Assembly (NCBI GenBank): GCA_002299895.1
Contig: DBOC01000012.1
Coordinates: 84,009-148,008 of the forward strand
DNA length: 64,000 bases
Source of the DNA: Sphingomonadales bacterium UBA656
GTDB lineage: Bacteria; Pseudomonadota; Alphaproteobacteria; Sphingomonadales; Sphingomonadaceae
Reading direction: 5' to 3'
Below, in pieces: positions 33,482-42,653 of the stretch. The first letter of the stretch is position 1; each line of letters begins with the position of its first letter. The notes below the pieces were generated by a model, which saw only the letters and a program-made list of their open reading frames with translations, was not told the origin of the DNA and searched no databases. The translations under genes were made by a program, and so were the position numbers.

Positions 33482-34738
33482 ATGCATTTGAAAGAGCTGA
33501 AAAGCAAAAACCCCGCTGACCTCGTATCGATGGCTGAAGAACTCGGTGTTGAGGGTGCATCGACCTTACGCAAACAGGATTTGATGTTTGCGATCCTGAA
33601 AGAGCTTGCCGAAGATGGCGAGCAGATCATGGGTCTTGGTACGATTGAGGTTTTGCCCGACAGTTTCGGTTTCTTGCGTTCGCCGGAGGCCAATTATCTG
33701 GCAGGCCCAGACGATATTTACGTGTCACCGAATATGGTGCGCCAATATGGTTTGCGGACAGGGGACACGGTCGAAGGCGAAATTCGCGCACCTAAGGATG
33801 GTGAGCGTTATTTTGCCCTGACCAAGGTGATGAAAATCAACTTTGACGATCCAGATGCCGTACGTCATCGCGTCAATTTTGATAACCTGACGCCGCTATA
33901 TCCGGATTCAAAGCTCACGCTGGATACGCTTGATCCGACGGTCAAGGACAAGTCTGCGCGCGTCATTGATATCGTCAGCCCGCAAGGCAAGGGCCAGCGC
34001 GCCTTGATTGTTGCGCCGCCACGCACAGGTAAAACTGTGCTGCTGCAAAATATCGCGCGCGCCATTACCGAAAACCATCCAGAGGTGTTCTTGATCGTTC
34101 TTCTGATCGACGAACGGCCTGAGGAAGTGACCGACATGCAGCGTTCGGTGAAGGGTGAGGTTGTATCCTCTACCTTTGATGAACCGGCCACACGCCACGT
34201 TCAAGTCGCCGAAATGGTGATCGAAAAAGCAAAGCGCTTGGTGGAACATAAGCATGATGTCGTCATCTTGCTCGATTCCATCACGCGCCTTGGTCGCGCC
34301 TATAACACCGTTGTTCCATCATCAGGCAAGGTGCTTACCGGTGGTGTCGATGCCAACGCCTTGCAACGTCCAAAGCGCTTCTTTGGCGCCGCGCGGAACA
34401 TTGAAGAAGGTGGTTCCTTGTCCATCATCGCGACGGCATTGATCGACACTGGCAGCCGCATGGACGAAGTTATTTTTGAAGAATTTAAGGGTACCGGCAA
34501 CTCCGAAATCGTGCTCGATCGCAAGGTCGCTGACAAGCGCATCTTCCCAGCATTGGATGTCGGTAAGTCCGGCACGCGTAAGGAAGAATTGTTGGTCGAA
34601 GAAAGCAAGCTCAAGAAAATGTGGGTACTTCGCCGTATCCTCATGCAAATGGGCACCATCGACGCGATGGAATTCCTGCTCGACAAGATGAAGGATTCGA
34701 AGACCAACGAAGACTTTTTTGACTCAATGAACCAGTAG
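33482..34738 (+). CDS. rho: Transcription termination factor Rho
   Basis: 418 residues. Rho is the hexameric RNA-dependent ATPase that ends transcripts. The N-terminal Rho-N helices (MHLKELKSKNPADLVSMAEE), the RNA-binding domain (VLPDSFGFLRSPEANYL), the Walker A VAPPRTGKT and Walker B VVILLDSITRLGRAYN are clear. ATG 33482 matches the family start; ATG 33458 would add eight residues. About 215 bases upstream are gene-free and may hold a leader; a TTGACG at 33297 is the only -35-like hexamer I noticed, with a poor -10. Confidence 0.97.
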   Translation: MHLKELKSKNPADLVSMAEELGVEGASTLRKQDLMFAILKELAEDGEQIMGLGTIEVLPDSFGFLRSPEANYLAGPDDIYVSPNMVRQYGLRTGDTVEGEIRAPKDGERYFALTKVMKINFDDPDAVRHRVNFDNLTPLYPDSKLTLDTLDPTVKDKSARVIDIVSPQGKGQRALIVAPPRTGKTVLLQNIARAITENHPEVFLIVLLIDERPEEVTDMQRSVKGEVVSSTFDEPATRHVQVAEMVIEKAKRLVEHKHDVVILLDSITRLGRAYNTVVPSSGKVLTGGVDANALQRPKRFFGAARNIEEGGSLSIIATALIDTGSRMDEVIFEEFKGTGNSEIVLDRKVADKRIFPALDVGKSGTRKEELLVEESKLKKMWVLRRILMQMGTIDAMEFLLDKMKDSKTNEDFFDSMNQ

Positions 34739-34747
34739 GCATGTTCC

Positions 34748-35038
34748 ATGATTATTGAGCATGCTTTGCTGTCCGTGAGGCAGGGCGAAGAACGGGCATT
34801 TGAAGCAGCAATGGCAGAAGCGAAGCCGTTGATTTCAGCGTCACCGGGCTTCGTAAGCATTGAAGTCCGACCAGCATTGGAAACCGTGGGAACCTACTTG
34901 CTTCTTGTCCGTTGGCTGTCGGTTGCCGACCACCGCGATGGATTTCGTAATTCTGATCGCTATCAATCTTGGCGCGACTTGCTCCATCGCTTCTATGACC
35001 CTATGCCGTCTGTCAGTTATTTCGGAGATCCTTTGTGA
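34748..35038 (+). CDS. Antibiotic biosynthesis monooxygenase family protein
   Basis: 96 residues with the small ferredoxin-like ABM fold: IIEHALLSVRQGEERAFEAA, then SPGFVSIEVRPALE and SVADHRDGFRNSDRYQSWRD. Members range from monooxygenases of quinone-type substrates to haem-degrading enzymes; the substrate here is unknown. It starts nine bases after rho and its stop overlaps the GTG start of the terC gene, so rho, this gene and terC may be one transcript. Confidence 0.85.
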   Translation: MIIEHALLSVRQGEERAFEAAMAEAKPLISASPGFVSIEVRPALETVGTYLLLVRWLSVADHRDGFRNSDRYQSWRDLLHRFYDPMPSVSYFGDPL

Positions 35039-35760
35039 TTGATTTTCTCTTGGTCGCATCGACCGTTACTAATCTGGGCGGACCTGCTGATATTTGGGCG
35101 GCCATCGTCAAAGATTTTTCGAACATTACCGAACCAGCGGCTTTTGCGGCTTTCATGCAAGTTTTGTTGATCGATTTGGTGCTGGCGGGTGACAATGCCA
35201 TTGTTGTGGGCGCTTTGGCGGCGGGTCTGCCCGCGGATCAGCGTAAGAAAGTCATCCTCATCGGCGTCCTCGCGGCTCTGGTTCTACGCATCATCTTTGC
35301 GCTTATGGTCACATGGTTGCTGGGTATTGTTGGTCTGGTGCTCGCAGGTGGCTTGCTCCTGCTGTGGGTCGCCTGGCGCATGTACCGCGATATCAAGGGC
35401 CATTCCGGTGAATCTCCTGGATCACCTGAAATCGTCGGTGACGAACATTCGGGGCTGAAGTCGACCAAGACCTTTGCCGGCGCCGCATGGGGCGTTGCCG
35501 TTGCCGATGTGTCGATGAGCCTCGACAATGTTCTGGCGGTCGCAGGCGCGGCGCGTGAACATCCCGGGATCCTGATCGTCGGCTTGATTTTTGCGGTGGC
35601 CCTCATGGGCGTCGCGGCCAATATCATTGCCCAATATATTGAACGCTATCGCTGGATTGCGTGGGTTGGCTTGGCTGTGATTGTCTATGTCGCAGGCAAG
35701 ATGATAGTCGAAGGCTGGGCTGAAGTGCAGCCTTACGCCATGAGCTTTGCTGGCTTATAA
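35035..35760 (+). CDS. TerC/YjbE family membrane protein
   Basis: 241 residues with about seven membrane segments and two acidic motifs typical of TerC (DLVLAGDNAIVVGALA and DVSMSLDNVLAVAGAA). TerC proteins are linked to metal efflux or metalation of exported enzymes, especially manganese. The start GTG 35035 overlaps the preceding stop as GTGA; no ATG occurs until about residue 41, inside a membrane helix. A perfect terminator follows. Confidence 0.9.
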   Translation: MIDFLLVASTVTNLGGPADIWAAIVKDFSNITEPAAFAAFMQVLLIDLVLAGDNAIVVGALAAGLPADQRKKVILIGVLAALVLRIIFALMVTWLLGIVGLVLAGGLLLLWVAWRMYRDIKGHSGESPGSPEIVGDEHSGLKSTKTFAGAAWGVAVADVSMSLDNVLAVAGAAREHPGILIVGLIFAVALMGVAANIIAQYIERYRWIAWVGLAVIVYVAGKMIVEGWAEVQPYAMSFAGL

Positions 35761-35764
35761 TCCA

Positions 35765-35797
35765 TAAGGGCTCCCGCATAGGGAGCCCTTATTGTTT
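35765..35797 (+). terminator. Strong stem-loop terminator after terC
   Basis: TAAGGGCTCCC (35765-35775) pairs perfectly with GGGAGCCCTTA (35781-35791) over a five-base loop, followed by TTGTTT. It ends the rho-ABM-terC run and lies between convergent genes, so it may also serve the dienelactone hydrolase gene. Confidence 0.88.
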
Positions 35798-35807
35798 CAG
35801 CTTCATT

Positions 35808-36518
35808 TTAGGCCAAATGTGCGGCGAAAAACGCGGCTGTACGCGCGTCCGCGAGCTCTGCACCTTCCGCATTTCGGCGATTGCCCATTTCGGCAGCAAA
35901 GCCATGGTCGAGCCCCGCATAGTCATGCAGCGTCACCTTCGGGTGATCGCGAAGGCCTGCGTGAATCGCGGCCTGTGCCTCTGGCCCAACAAAATGGTCC
36001 GCTGTTGGAATATGCAGCATCAGTGGATGCGTGATCGCATGGCTTTCATTCAACATCTGGTCGATCATTACGCCATAATAGCCGACCGACGCGTTGATGT
36101 CGGTTCGCGCGGCCGCCATGTAAGCGAGCCGTCCGCCTAAACAATATCCGACACAGCCGACCTTTTCGAGCGGGCCTTGGCCGGGCAGACCTTTGCGGAT
36201 CGCGTGAATAACCGCCTCAATATCCCGCACGCCATCATCGGCGTCATATTGCCCGAAATAGCCAAATGCTTCCTGAAGCTCCGCGTCAATATCGGGGTTC
36301 AATTCTACCCCCGGTGCAAAGCGCCAGAAGATGTCTGGCGCAACGGCGAGATACCCCGCCGCCGCAAGCAGGTCGCACTTTTGCCGAATGCCCGCATTTA
36401 CCCCAAATATCTCTGGAATAACGATAATCGCGGCACGCGCATTGTCCGAAGGCGCGGCGACATAGGCGGGAAATAGCGCGTCCTCGTTAAGCGCATCAAT
36501 CTTCACATAGTCACCCAT
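35808..36518 (-). CDS. Dienelactone hydrolase family protein
   Basis: 236 residues, alpha/beta hydrolase. The nucleophile elbow is GYCLGG (cysteine rather than serine, as in dienelactone hydrolase). VVIPEIFGVN-like IVIPEIFGVNAGIR precedes it, and the acid and histidine lie in IPTADHFV and GLDHGFAAE. The natural substrate is unknown and may be a carboxymethylenebutenolide-type lactone or ester. The ATG at 36518 has AAGGAG five bases upstream. Confidence 0.9.
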   Translation of the reverse strand: MGDYVKIDALNEDALFPAYVAAPSDNARAAIIVIPEIFGVNAGIRQKCDLLAAAGYLAVAPDIFWRFAPGVELNPDIDAELQEAFGYFGQYDADDGVRDIEAVIHAIRKGLPGQGPLEKVGCVGYCLGGRLAYMAAARTDINASVGYYGVMIDQMLNESHAITHPLMLHIPTADHFVGPEAQAAIHAGLRDHPKVTLHDYAGLDHGFAAEMGNRRNAEGAELADARTAAFFAAHLA

Positions 36519-36606
36519 ATCTACTCCTTGGCGGATATTCTCCGCAATTGCGTGATTCGACTTAGCCTATATAGTAACGTCATTGGCAAATAGGAGGGCG
36601 TGGCCC

Positions 36607-36867
36607 ATGAAGTTGAACATTGAAATCGATTGTTCCCCCGAAGAAGCGCGGGCGCTGCTCGGATTGCCCGATGTCACAAAAGCAAATGAGGCGTATGTTG
36701 AAAAAGTCACCAACCTTATGAATGGCGCTGGCGGCATTGACCAATTGCAAGAGCTTGGAAAACAAATCGCACCCATGGGGCAAATGGGTCTGCAATTATT
36801 CCAGCAATTGATCGAAAGTGGTGCCAAGGCGGCCATGTCTGGCCTGAACAAGAACGACAAAAAATAG
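36607..36867 (+). CDS. DUF6489 family protein
   Basis: 86 residues, small and helical with a conserved start (MKLNIEIDCSPEEARALLGL) and a Gly/Gln-rich middle (QLGKQIAPMGQMGLQLFQQ-like). The family is alphaproteobacterial and uncharacterised. The ATG at 36607 has AGGAGGGCG eight bases upstream, a very strong site; an in-frame TTG earlier would place that site inside the protein. It lies directly before mnmE. Confidence 0.85.
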   Translation: MKLNIEIDCSPEEARALLGLPDVTKANEAYVEKVTNLMNGAGGIDQLQELGKQIAPMGQMGLQLFQQLIESGAKAAMSGLNKNDKK

Positions 36868-36874
36868 CTTTGTG

Positions 36875-38170
36875 ATGACGTCTGCTGACACGATTTTCGC
36901 GCTGTCCAGCGGCGCGCCGCCCGCGGCCATCGCCATCATGCGTATCAGTGGGCCTGCGGCATTTGATATATTGCGCGGTCTGTCTGGACGTCTCCCACCA
37001 TCCCGAAGGGCTTCGCTGTGCAGCCTACATTCGCCAGAGACGCAGGAAATATTGGATCAGGCGCTGGTTCTTGTCTTTCCCGGTCCAGATACGGCGACGG
37101 GCGAAGATTTGGTTGAGCTCCATCTTCATGGCGGACGCGCCGTGGTGCGCGCCGTTGAAAATGCGATTGCCCATTTCCCCGGAGTCCGGCGCGCGGAGGC
37201 TGGCGAATTTACCCGCCGTGCCTTTGCCAATGGCCGAATGGATTTGAACGAAGCGGAAGGCTTGGCGGATCTGCTGTCGGCAGAGACCGAATGGCAACGC
37301 CGCGCGGCAACCCAAATGTTTGGCGGGGCATTCAGCGCGGCGATCGAGGACTATCGGCAAGAGGTGCTCCGATTATCTGCGCTCACCGAAGCGGAGTTGG
37401 ATTTTTCGGATGAAGGCGATGTCGAATCTCAAAATAACATCTTAATTTCAGATGGTTGTGCGCAATTACAGGAAAAAATAGCGCAGTTATTGGCCAGTCC
37501 GCCTGCGGAAAAGCTAAAGGATGGGATTCGCGTCGTCTTGGCTGGCCCACCGAATAGCGGGAAATCGACCTTGTTAAATGCGCTGGTCGGGCGGGAGGCG
37601 GCCATTGTCTCCGACATTGCCGGGACCACGCGCGATATGATTGAGGTGCCCGTGGCGGTCGAAGGGGTTGCGCTGCTGTTTACGGATACGGCCGGGCTGC
37701 GCGACGATAGTGATGACGCCATCGAACGCATCGGCATCGATCGAAGTCATGCCGCGATGCAACAGGCAGACATATTGTTGTGGCTTGGTCCGGAAAATAC
37801 CGGTCCGAAACATAGTCAACTTATTGAAATATCATCAAAAAATGATATTCCGGATTATGCAGCGAAGTCGCCGAGTGCAATTTCTGTGTCGGCTCAGACG
37901 GGTGCGGGCATCAGCACGCTACTCCAGCTTGTGTCGGCGCGCGCCAAGACGCTTCTGCCGCCGCCGGATCAGTTTGCCATCAATGCCCGGCAAAGGACAT
38001 TTTTGGCCGATGCTGCAAATGCGCTTGCGGCGTGCAGTGAGACCGCCGACTGGTTGATCATTGCAGAAAATCTCCGGCAGGCACGGCGCGCACTCGATTC
38101 CTTAACGGGTCGCGCGCATACCGAAGATCTGCTCGACACTGTCTTCGGAAAATTCTGCGTGGGAAAATAG
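36875..38170 (+). CDS. mnmE: tRNA modification GTPase MnmE
   Basis: 431 residues. With MnmG it installs the cmnm5 or related group on wobble U34 of several tRNAs. The N-terminal folate-binding domain (DTIFALSSGAPPAAIAIMRI) is followed by an inserted G domain: G1 GPPNSGKST, G3 DTAGLR, TTRDMIE. The C-terminus ends FGKFCVGK, carrying the essential cysteine. The start is ATG 36875 (or GTG 36872). mnmG follows after 68 bases that hold a parS site. Confidence 0.95.
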   Translation: MTSADTIFALSSGAPPAAIAIMRISGPAAFDILRGLSGRLPPSRRASLCSLHSPETQEILDQALVLVFPGPDTATGEDLVELHLHGGRAVVRAVENAIAHFPGVRRAEAGEFTRRAFANGRMDLNEAEGLADLLSAETEWQRRAATQMFGGAFSAAIEDYRQEVLRLSALTEAELDFSDEGDVESQNNILISDGCAQLQEKIAQLLASPPAEKLKDGIRVVLAGPPNSGKSTLLNALVGREAAIVSDIAGTTRDMIEVPVAVEGVALLFTDTAGLRDDSDDAIERIGIDRSHAAMQQADILLWLGPENTGPKHSQLIEISSKNDIPDYAAKSPSAISVSAQTGAGISTLLQLVSARAKTLLPPPDQFAINARQRTFLADAANALAACSETADWLIIAENLRQARRALDSLTGRAHTEDLLDTVFGKFCVGK

Positions 38171-38172
38171 CC

Positions 38173-38188
38173 TGTTTCACGTGAAACA
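38173..38188. other. parS site 1
   Basis: TGTTTCACGTGAAACA, a perfect 16-base ParB-binding palindrome, three bases after the mnmE stop and ahead of mnmG. It lies about 6.6 kb from the proposed origin and 3.4 kb from parB. Confidence 0.95.
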
Positions 38189-38238
38189 GAACAGCACTCT
38201 TTTTTGACCATCGGACATAGTTGGTATATGCGCGACGC

Positions 38239-40110
38239 ATGACGACCGATTTCGACATCATTGTTGTGGGTGGTGGCCACGCGGGCACAGAGGCAGCAGC
38301 GGTTGCTGCGCGCATGGGTTTGCGTGTCGCTTTGGTCAGCTTTGACAAATCCATGATCGGCGCCATGTCCTGCAACCCAGCCATTGGTGGCTTGGGCAAA
38401 GGGCATTTGGTGCGAGAGGTTGATGCCTTTGATGGCCTGATTGGGCGCGCGGCCGACGATGCTGCCGTGCATTATCGCATGCTCAATGCATCAAAGGGTG
38501 CAGCCGTGCAGGGGCCGCGTATTCAAGCGGACCGCAAATTGTTCAAGGCGTCGATTCAATCGCAACTTGCGGGCTTGGCAAATTTGCACATCATAGAGGG
38601 TGAGGCGGCCGCTCTGCATTTTCTGCCCACGGCGCCAACGCGCGTAGCAGGTTTAGTTTTGGGCGATGATACTATCGTCACCTCCGCCGCTGTTGTTCTA
38701 GCCACCGGAACCTTTCTCGGCGGTAAGCTATTCCGCGGTGAAGAGCGGCTCGAAGGTGGCCGCGTGGGCGAAGCATCCGCCATGTTGCTTTCACAGCAAT
38801 TGCGTGGCGCAGATCTACCCATTGCGCGGTTAAAAACGGGGACGCCGCCACGGCTCGATGGGCGGACGATTGATTGGTCGCAGTTGGAGATGCAGCCTTC
38901 GGATGATGACGACTGGACAATGTCGTCCATGCGTTCGCGTCGGTCGGTGCCCCAATTATTCTGTGCGATGTCGCGCACCAATGCCCAAACGCACGATATC
39001 ATCCGGTCAGGTCTGGATCGCTCGCCGCTGTTTGGCGGCGATATTGAGGGCAGGGGGCCGCGTTATTGCCCGTCGATTGAAGACAAGATTTTCCGCTTTG
39101 GCGATCGCGAAGGGCATCAGGTGTTTCTGGAGCCTGAAGGTCTCGACAGCTATTTGATCTATCCCAATGGAATTTCGACGTCGTTGCCAACGGATATTCA
39201 GGCCGCGATGGTCCGATCCATGACTGGCCTCGCGCAATGCGAGATTGTCGTGCCAGGCTATGCGGTGGAATATGACTATATCGACCCACGCTGCTTGGAT
39301 TCCAGTCTCGCGGTACGCGGATTTGAGGGGTTATATTGCGCAGGGCAGATTAATGGTACCACAGGTTATGAAGAGGCCGCTGCGCAGGGCTTAGTCGCCG
39401 GAATGGGGGCCGCGTCGAAGATTTTGGCACAGCCCATGCCGCCTATCGACCGAACCAACAGCTATATCGCTGTGATGATCGATGATCTCACCCTGCAAGG
39501 CGTGACCGAGCCTTATCGTATGTTGACGGCACGCGCCGAGTATCGCTTGCGATTGCGCTCAGACAATGGCGGCTCGCGACTTACACCTTTGGCTTTGTCT
39601 GTGGGCGCGGTAGGCGATGAGCGCGCGCGCCATTTTCAAGCCCGGCTTATGCAGCAAAGCGCGCTTCAAAACAGGTTGCAGAAAAGCGTGAGCGCCGATG
39701 TCCTGATCAAACAGGGTATTTCTGTGAAGCAAGACGCGGGCAAAATGTCGTTATTCGACTGGTTGCGCTTTCCGCAGGTCTCGATTGCCCAATTGTTGGA
39801 ATTGGATGACGCCGCTTGGCCGTTAGACCTAATCATGGAGTTGGAACAAGACGGCCGCTATGCACCTTATTTGGCACGGCAAGAGGCCGAGATAAACGAC
39901 ATGGCGGCCAATGAGCAGATTCAACTGTCGGCGTCGTTGGACTATAGTGCGATATCTGGATTGTCGCATGAAATGGTGGAGCGGCTAGAGGCATCGCGGC
40001 CTGAAAATTTGGCTGCTGCATCGCGGATTAGGGGCATTACACCCGCTGCTCTTGCCGCCATTCTCGTACACGCCAAGCGTGCCAAAATGGCTGTAGCGGA
40101 GGCGGCATGA
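38239..40110 (+). CDS. mnmG: tRNA uridine modification FAD enzyme MnmG
   Basis: 623 residues. MnmG binds FAD and, with MnmE, adds the carboxymethylaminomethyl group to U34. The FAD site IIVVGGGHAGTEAA is near the N-terminus, GGLGKGHLVREVDAFDG and PRYCPSIEDK follow, and GLYCAGQINGTTGYEEAAAQ is the conserved late motif. ATG 38239 is used in preference to a TTG six codons earlier. rsmG overlaps by ATGA, so the mnmG-rsmG-parA-parB genes form a translationally coupled string. Confidence 0.96.
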   Translation: MTTDFDIIVVGGGHAGTEAAAVAARMGLRVALVSFDKSMIGAMSCNPAIGGLGKGHLVREVDAFDGLIGRAADDAAVHYRMLNASKGAAVQGPRIQADRKLFKASIQSQLAGLANLHIIEGEAAALHFLPTAPTRVAGLVLGDDTIVTSAAVVLATGTFLGGKLFRGEERLEGGRVGEASAMLLSQQLRGADLPIARLKTGTPPRLDGRTIDWSQLEMQPSDDDDWTMSSMRSRRSVPQLFCAMSRTNAQTHDIIRSGLDRSPLFGGDIEGRGPRYCPSIEDKIFRFGDREGHQVFLEPEGLDSYLIYPNGISTSLPTDIQAAMVRSMTGLAQCEIVVPGYAVEYDYIDPRCLDSSLAVRGFEGLYCAGQINGTTGYEEAAAQGLVAGMGAASKILAQPMPPIDRTNSYIAVMIDDLTLQGVTEPYRMLTARAEYRLRLRSDNGGSRLTPLALSVGAVGDERARHFQARLMQQSALQNRLQKSVSADVLIKQGISVKQDAGKMSLFDWLRFPQVSIAQLLELDDAAWPLDLIMELEQDGRYAPYLARQEAEINDMAANEQIQLSASLDYSAISGLSHEMVERLEASRPENLAAASRIRGITPAALAAILVHAKRAKMAVAEAA

Positions 40111-40775
40111 CCGAGAACGAAGCGATTGCGTGGCTGCAGGCCCAGCTGCATGTTTCACGTGAAACATTGGACGCCCTCGATACATTTGCGGCATTTCTAA
40201 AGCGGGAGGCCGAAAGTCAGAATTTGATATCGGCCTCAACCTTGGATCATATATGGTCGCGCCACATCGTCGATAGTGCGCAGTTGCTGCTATTTACCGA
40301 TAATTCTGCGCCACAGAGTAATTGGCTCGATTTGGGATCTGGCGCTGGCTTTCCGGGGTTGGTCATTGCATTGCTGACCAATCACCATGTGACTTTAGTG
40401 GAATCGCGCGCACGCAGAATCGACTATCTGCAAAGAGCTGTCGAAATGCTGGACCTGACGCATCGGGTAAAGGTCGCAGGCGTGACATTGGAACGCCTTG
40501 AAACTGCGCCTTTTTCGGTCATTAGCGCCCGCGCCTTTGCGCCTTTGCCAAAATTGTTTGATCTTGCCGCGCGCTTCGCCGCAAATAACACTTTGTGGCT
40601 ATTGCCAAAGGGGCGTAATGCAAAGGCGGAGTGGGAAGGCGCGCAGGCGCTGTGGGACGGAAATTTCCAGATCATGGACAGTGTAACAGACCAAGAGGCG
40701 GGCATTCTGGTGGGTACATTGTTGGGGAAACGCAAGAATCGCACCATCGTTGAAACACAGGGGCAAGAGGAATGA
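40107..40775 (+). CDS. rsmG: 16S rRNA m7G527 methyltransferase RsmG
   Basis: 222 residues. RsmG methylates N7 of G527 in 16S rRNA, using S-adenosylmethionine. The binding site is LDLGSGAGFPGLVIALL and the later LLPKGR. Loss of this enzyme gives low-level streptomycin resistance in other bacteria. Its codons for about residues 16-20 (VSRET) are built from a parS site at 40151-40166. The start overlaps mnmG and the stop overlaps parA, each by ATGA. Confidence 0.95.
   Translation: MTENEAIAWLQAQLHVSRETLDALDTFAAFLKREAESQNLISASTLDHIWSRHIVDSAQLLLFTDNSAPQSNWLDLGSGAGFPGLVIALLTNHHVTLVESRARRIDYLQRAVEMLDLTHRVKVAGVTLERLETAPFSVISARAFAPLPKLFDLAARFAANNTLWLLPKGRNAKAEWEGAQALWDGNFQIMDSVTDQEAGILVGTLLGKRKNRTIVETQGQEE
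40151..40166. other. parS site 2 (inside rsmG)
   Basis: TGTTTCACGTGAAACA, identical to site 1, lying within the rsmG reading frame 45 bases from its start and encoding VSRET. It is 1.4 kb from parB and about 8.5 kb from the proposed origin. Confidence 0.95.
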
Positions 40776-41551
40776 TTCGAATAGCGGTAGCTAATCAGAA
40801 AGGTGGTGTCGGAAAAACAACCACCGCCATCAATCTTGCCACCGCATTTGCGGCAAGCGGCTGGCGCTGTGTGTTGGTCGACCTTGACCCCCAAGGCAAT
40901 GCTTCGACTGGCCTTGGTCTTCAACAGGCGCAGCGTGTGCACAGCAGCTATGATTTGTTGCTGGGCGATGTTTCTTTAGAAGACGCCGCCATTCCCACGC
41001 TGATTCCGAACCTTGATATAGTTCCAGCGACGGTTGATTTGTCCGGCGCTGATATCGAGCTCGTTGAATATGAAGATCGCACGGGGCGACTGAAGGCCGC
41101 CTTTGACAAATCTGACGCGCATTGGGACATTTGTCTTATTGACTGCCCTCCGTCGCTTGGCCTGACCACAGTCAATGCATTGGTCGCCGTGGAATCGCTT
41201 CTCGTGCCGCTCCAATGCGAATTTTTCGCGCTTGAGGGGCTGAGCCAGTTGCTACAGACGGTCGAGCGTATCAAAGGGCGATTTAATCCGGCACTGTCCA
41301 TCTTGGGCGTCGCGCTTACCATGTATGACAAGCGCAACCGGTTGACCGAACAAGTGGCTGATGATGTGCGCAGTTGCTTGGGTGATTTGGTGTTTGAGAC
41401 CGTTATTCCGCGCAATGTGCGCTTGTCAGAAGCCCCCAGCCATGGCCTTCCTGCGTTGGTCTATGACCATCGCTGCGCGGGATCCGAAGCCTATATGAAA
41501 CTAGCACGAGAATTGATCGGCCGCTTGCCGGTCCGGGAGTTAGCAGCGTGA
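40772..41551 (+). CDS. parA: Chromosome-partitioning ATPase ParA
   Basis: 259 residues. ParA forms the ATP-driven gradient that pulls ParB-parS complexes apart. The deviant Walker A is KGGVGKTT (residues 10-17), with VDLDPQGNASTGLG and IDCPPSLGL as the other nucleotide motifs. It begins by ATGA overlap with rsmG and ends by GTGA overlap with parB, the standard arrangement near the origin. Confidence 0.97.
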   Translation: MIRIAVANQKGGVGKTTTAINLATAFAASGWRCVLVDLDPQGNASTGLGLQQAQRVHSSYDLLLGDVSLEDAAIPTLIPNLDIVPATVDLSGADIELVEYEDRTGRLKAAFDKSDAHWDICLIDCPPSLGLTTVNALVAVESLLVPLQCEFFALEGLSQLLQTVERIKGRFNPALSILGVALTMYDKRNRLTEQVADDVRSCLGDLVFETVIPRNVRLSEAPSHGLPALVYDHRCAGSEAYMKLARELIGRLPVRELAA

Positions 41552-42480
41552 GCAATGATAATTCGTCCGAAAAGTCGCCCTTGAAGAAGAAGATGGGTCT
41601 TGGCCGAGGCCTGGATGCCTTGTTAGGCGAAGCCCTGCGGGGCGACAATGTTTCTGGAAATTCTGCCGCAGATCGCGATGCGCGCGGCCAAGGCGTGACT
41701 ACTTTGTCGGTTATCGACATTCGTCCCAACCCCAGTCAGCCCCGGCGGCATTTTTCGGATGAAAAGCTGGATGAGCTGGCGGCCAGCATTGCGCGGCACG
41801 GCATTATTCAGCCTATAGTCGTGCGGCCCTTCCAAGGCGGATATCAAATTGTTGCTGGTGAACGCCGCTGGCGGGCAGCGCAGCGCGCGCAGTTGCACGA
41901 TTTGCCTGCGATTGTTCGAAATTTTGACGATACGGAAACGGTTGAGATTGCCCTGCTTGAAAATATTCAGCGGCAGGATCTGAACCCGATTGAAGAGGCA
42001 GAGGCTTATAAAAAGCTAACGGAACTGTTTGGACACAGCGCCGCTGAATTGGCTGATCTGGTGCACAAGTCGCGCAGCCATGTCGCAAATATGATGCGTT
42101 TGCTGGATTTGCCGCCGACGCTGCGTGATCTTGTAACCGAGGAAAAGCTCAGCATGGGACATGCGCGGGCGTTGCTGGGCAGTGAAAATGCCGTCGAGCT
42201 TGCGATGCTGGTCATTAAAAACGGTCTTTCCGTAAGGGCGACCGAAGCACTTGTGCAACAAGAGCGGGCACCAAAAGCCAAAAATCGCAAAGCCTCTGGG
42301 GCAAATGTGCCGGAAAATGCCGACATCCGCGCCGTAGAGACGCATCTTGGCGATCTTTTGGGGCTTAAGGTCCGAATAGCGCAAAAAAATGCGACGGGCG
42401 CTGGTGAAGTGACATTCGAATATGGGAGCTTGGACCAATTGGACATGCTCTGCCAGCGGCTTACAGGCGAGAAGTTCTAA
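41548..42480 (+). CDS. parB: Chromosome-partitioning protein ParB
   Basis: 310 residues. ParB is a CTP-dependent clamp that loads at parS and spreads. The N-terminus begins KKKMGLGRGLDALLGEAL, then the CTP-binding motifs (GERRWRAAQRAQLHD and ENIQRQDLNPIEEAEAYKKL), a helix-turn-helix with KSRSHVANMMRLLDLP, and a C-terminal dimer domain. The start GTG 41548 overlaps the parA stop and has GGGAG nine bases upstream; an internal ATG at codon 16 is an alternative. Confidence 0.97.
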   Translation: MSNDNSSEKSPLKKKMGLGRGLDALLGEALRGDNVSGNSAADRDARGQGVTTLSVIDIRPNPSQPRRHFSDEKLDELAASIARHGIIQPIVVRPFQGGYQIVAGERRWRAAQRAQLHDLPAIVRNFDDTETVEIALLENIQRQDLNPIEEAEAYKKLTELFGHSAAELADLVHKSRSHVANMMRLLDLPPTLRDLVTEEKLSMGHARALLGSENAVELAMLVIKNGLSVRATEALVQQERAPKAKNRKASGANVPENADIRAVETHLGDLLGLKVRIAQKNATGAGEVTFEYGSLDQLDMLCQRLTGEKF

Positions 42481-42561
42481 TTGTCAGGCAATGATAGCTT
42501 TTGCACGGATGTCCTTTGCACTGCTGCATTAAGCTTTTGATAACTATCGTGTTGTAGTGCA

Positions 42562-42570
42562 TGTTATACT
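42562..42570 (+). promoter_or_regulatory. Possible extended -10 promoter
   Basis: TGTTATACT matches an extended -10 element (TG-N-TATACT). It lies 84 bases before the cytochrome b gene in the 173-base gap after parB. I saw no -35 hexamer at normal distance, so this is only a candidate. Confidence 0.35.
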
Positions 42571-42653
42571 GTTGCCAAATTGGCTAGCTATGTTGGCATG
42601 AGCCCGGTTGCTGAAAAACGCAGGGCCGCATAAGCTATTTTCAGGAGTCGTTT

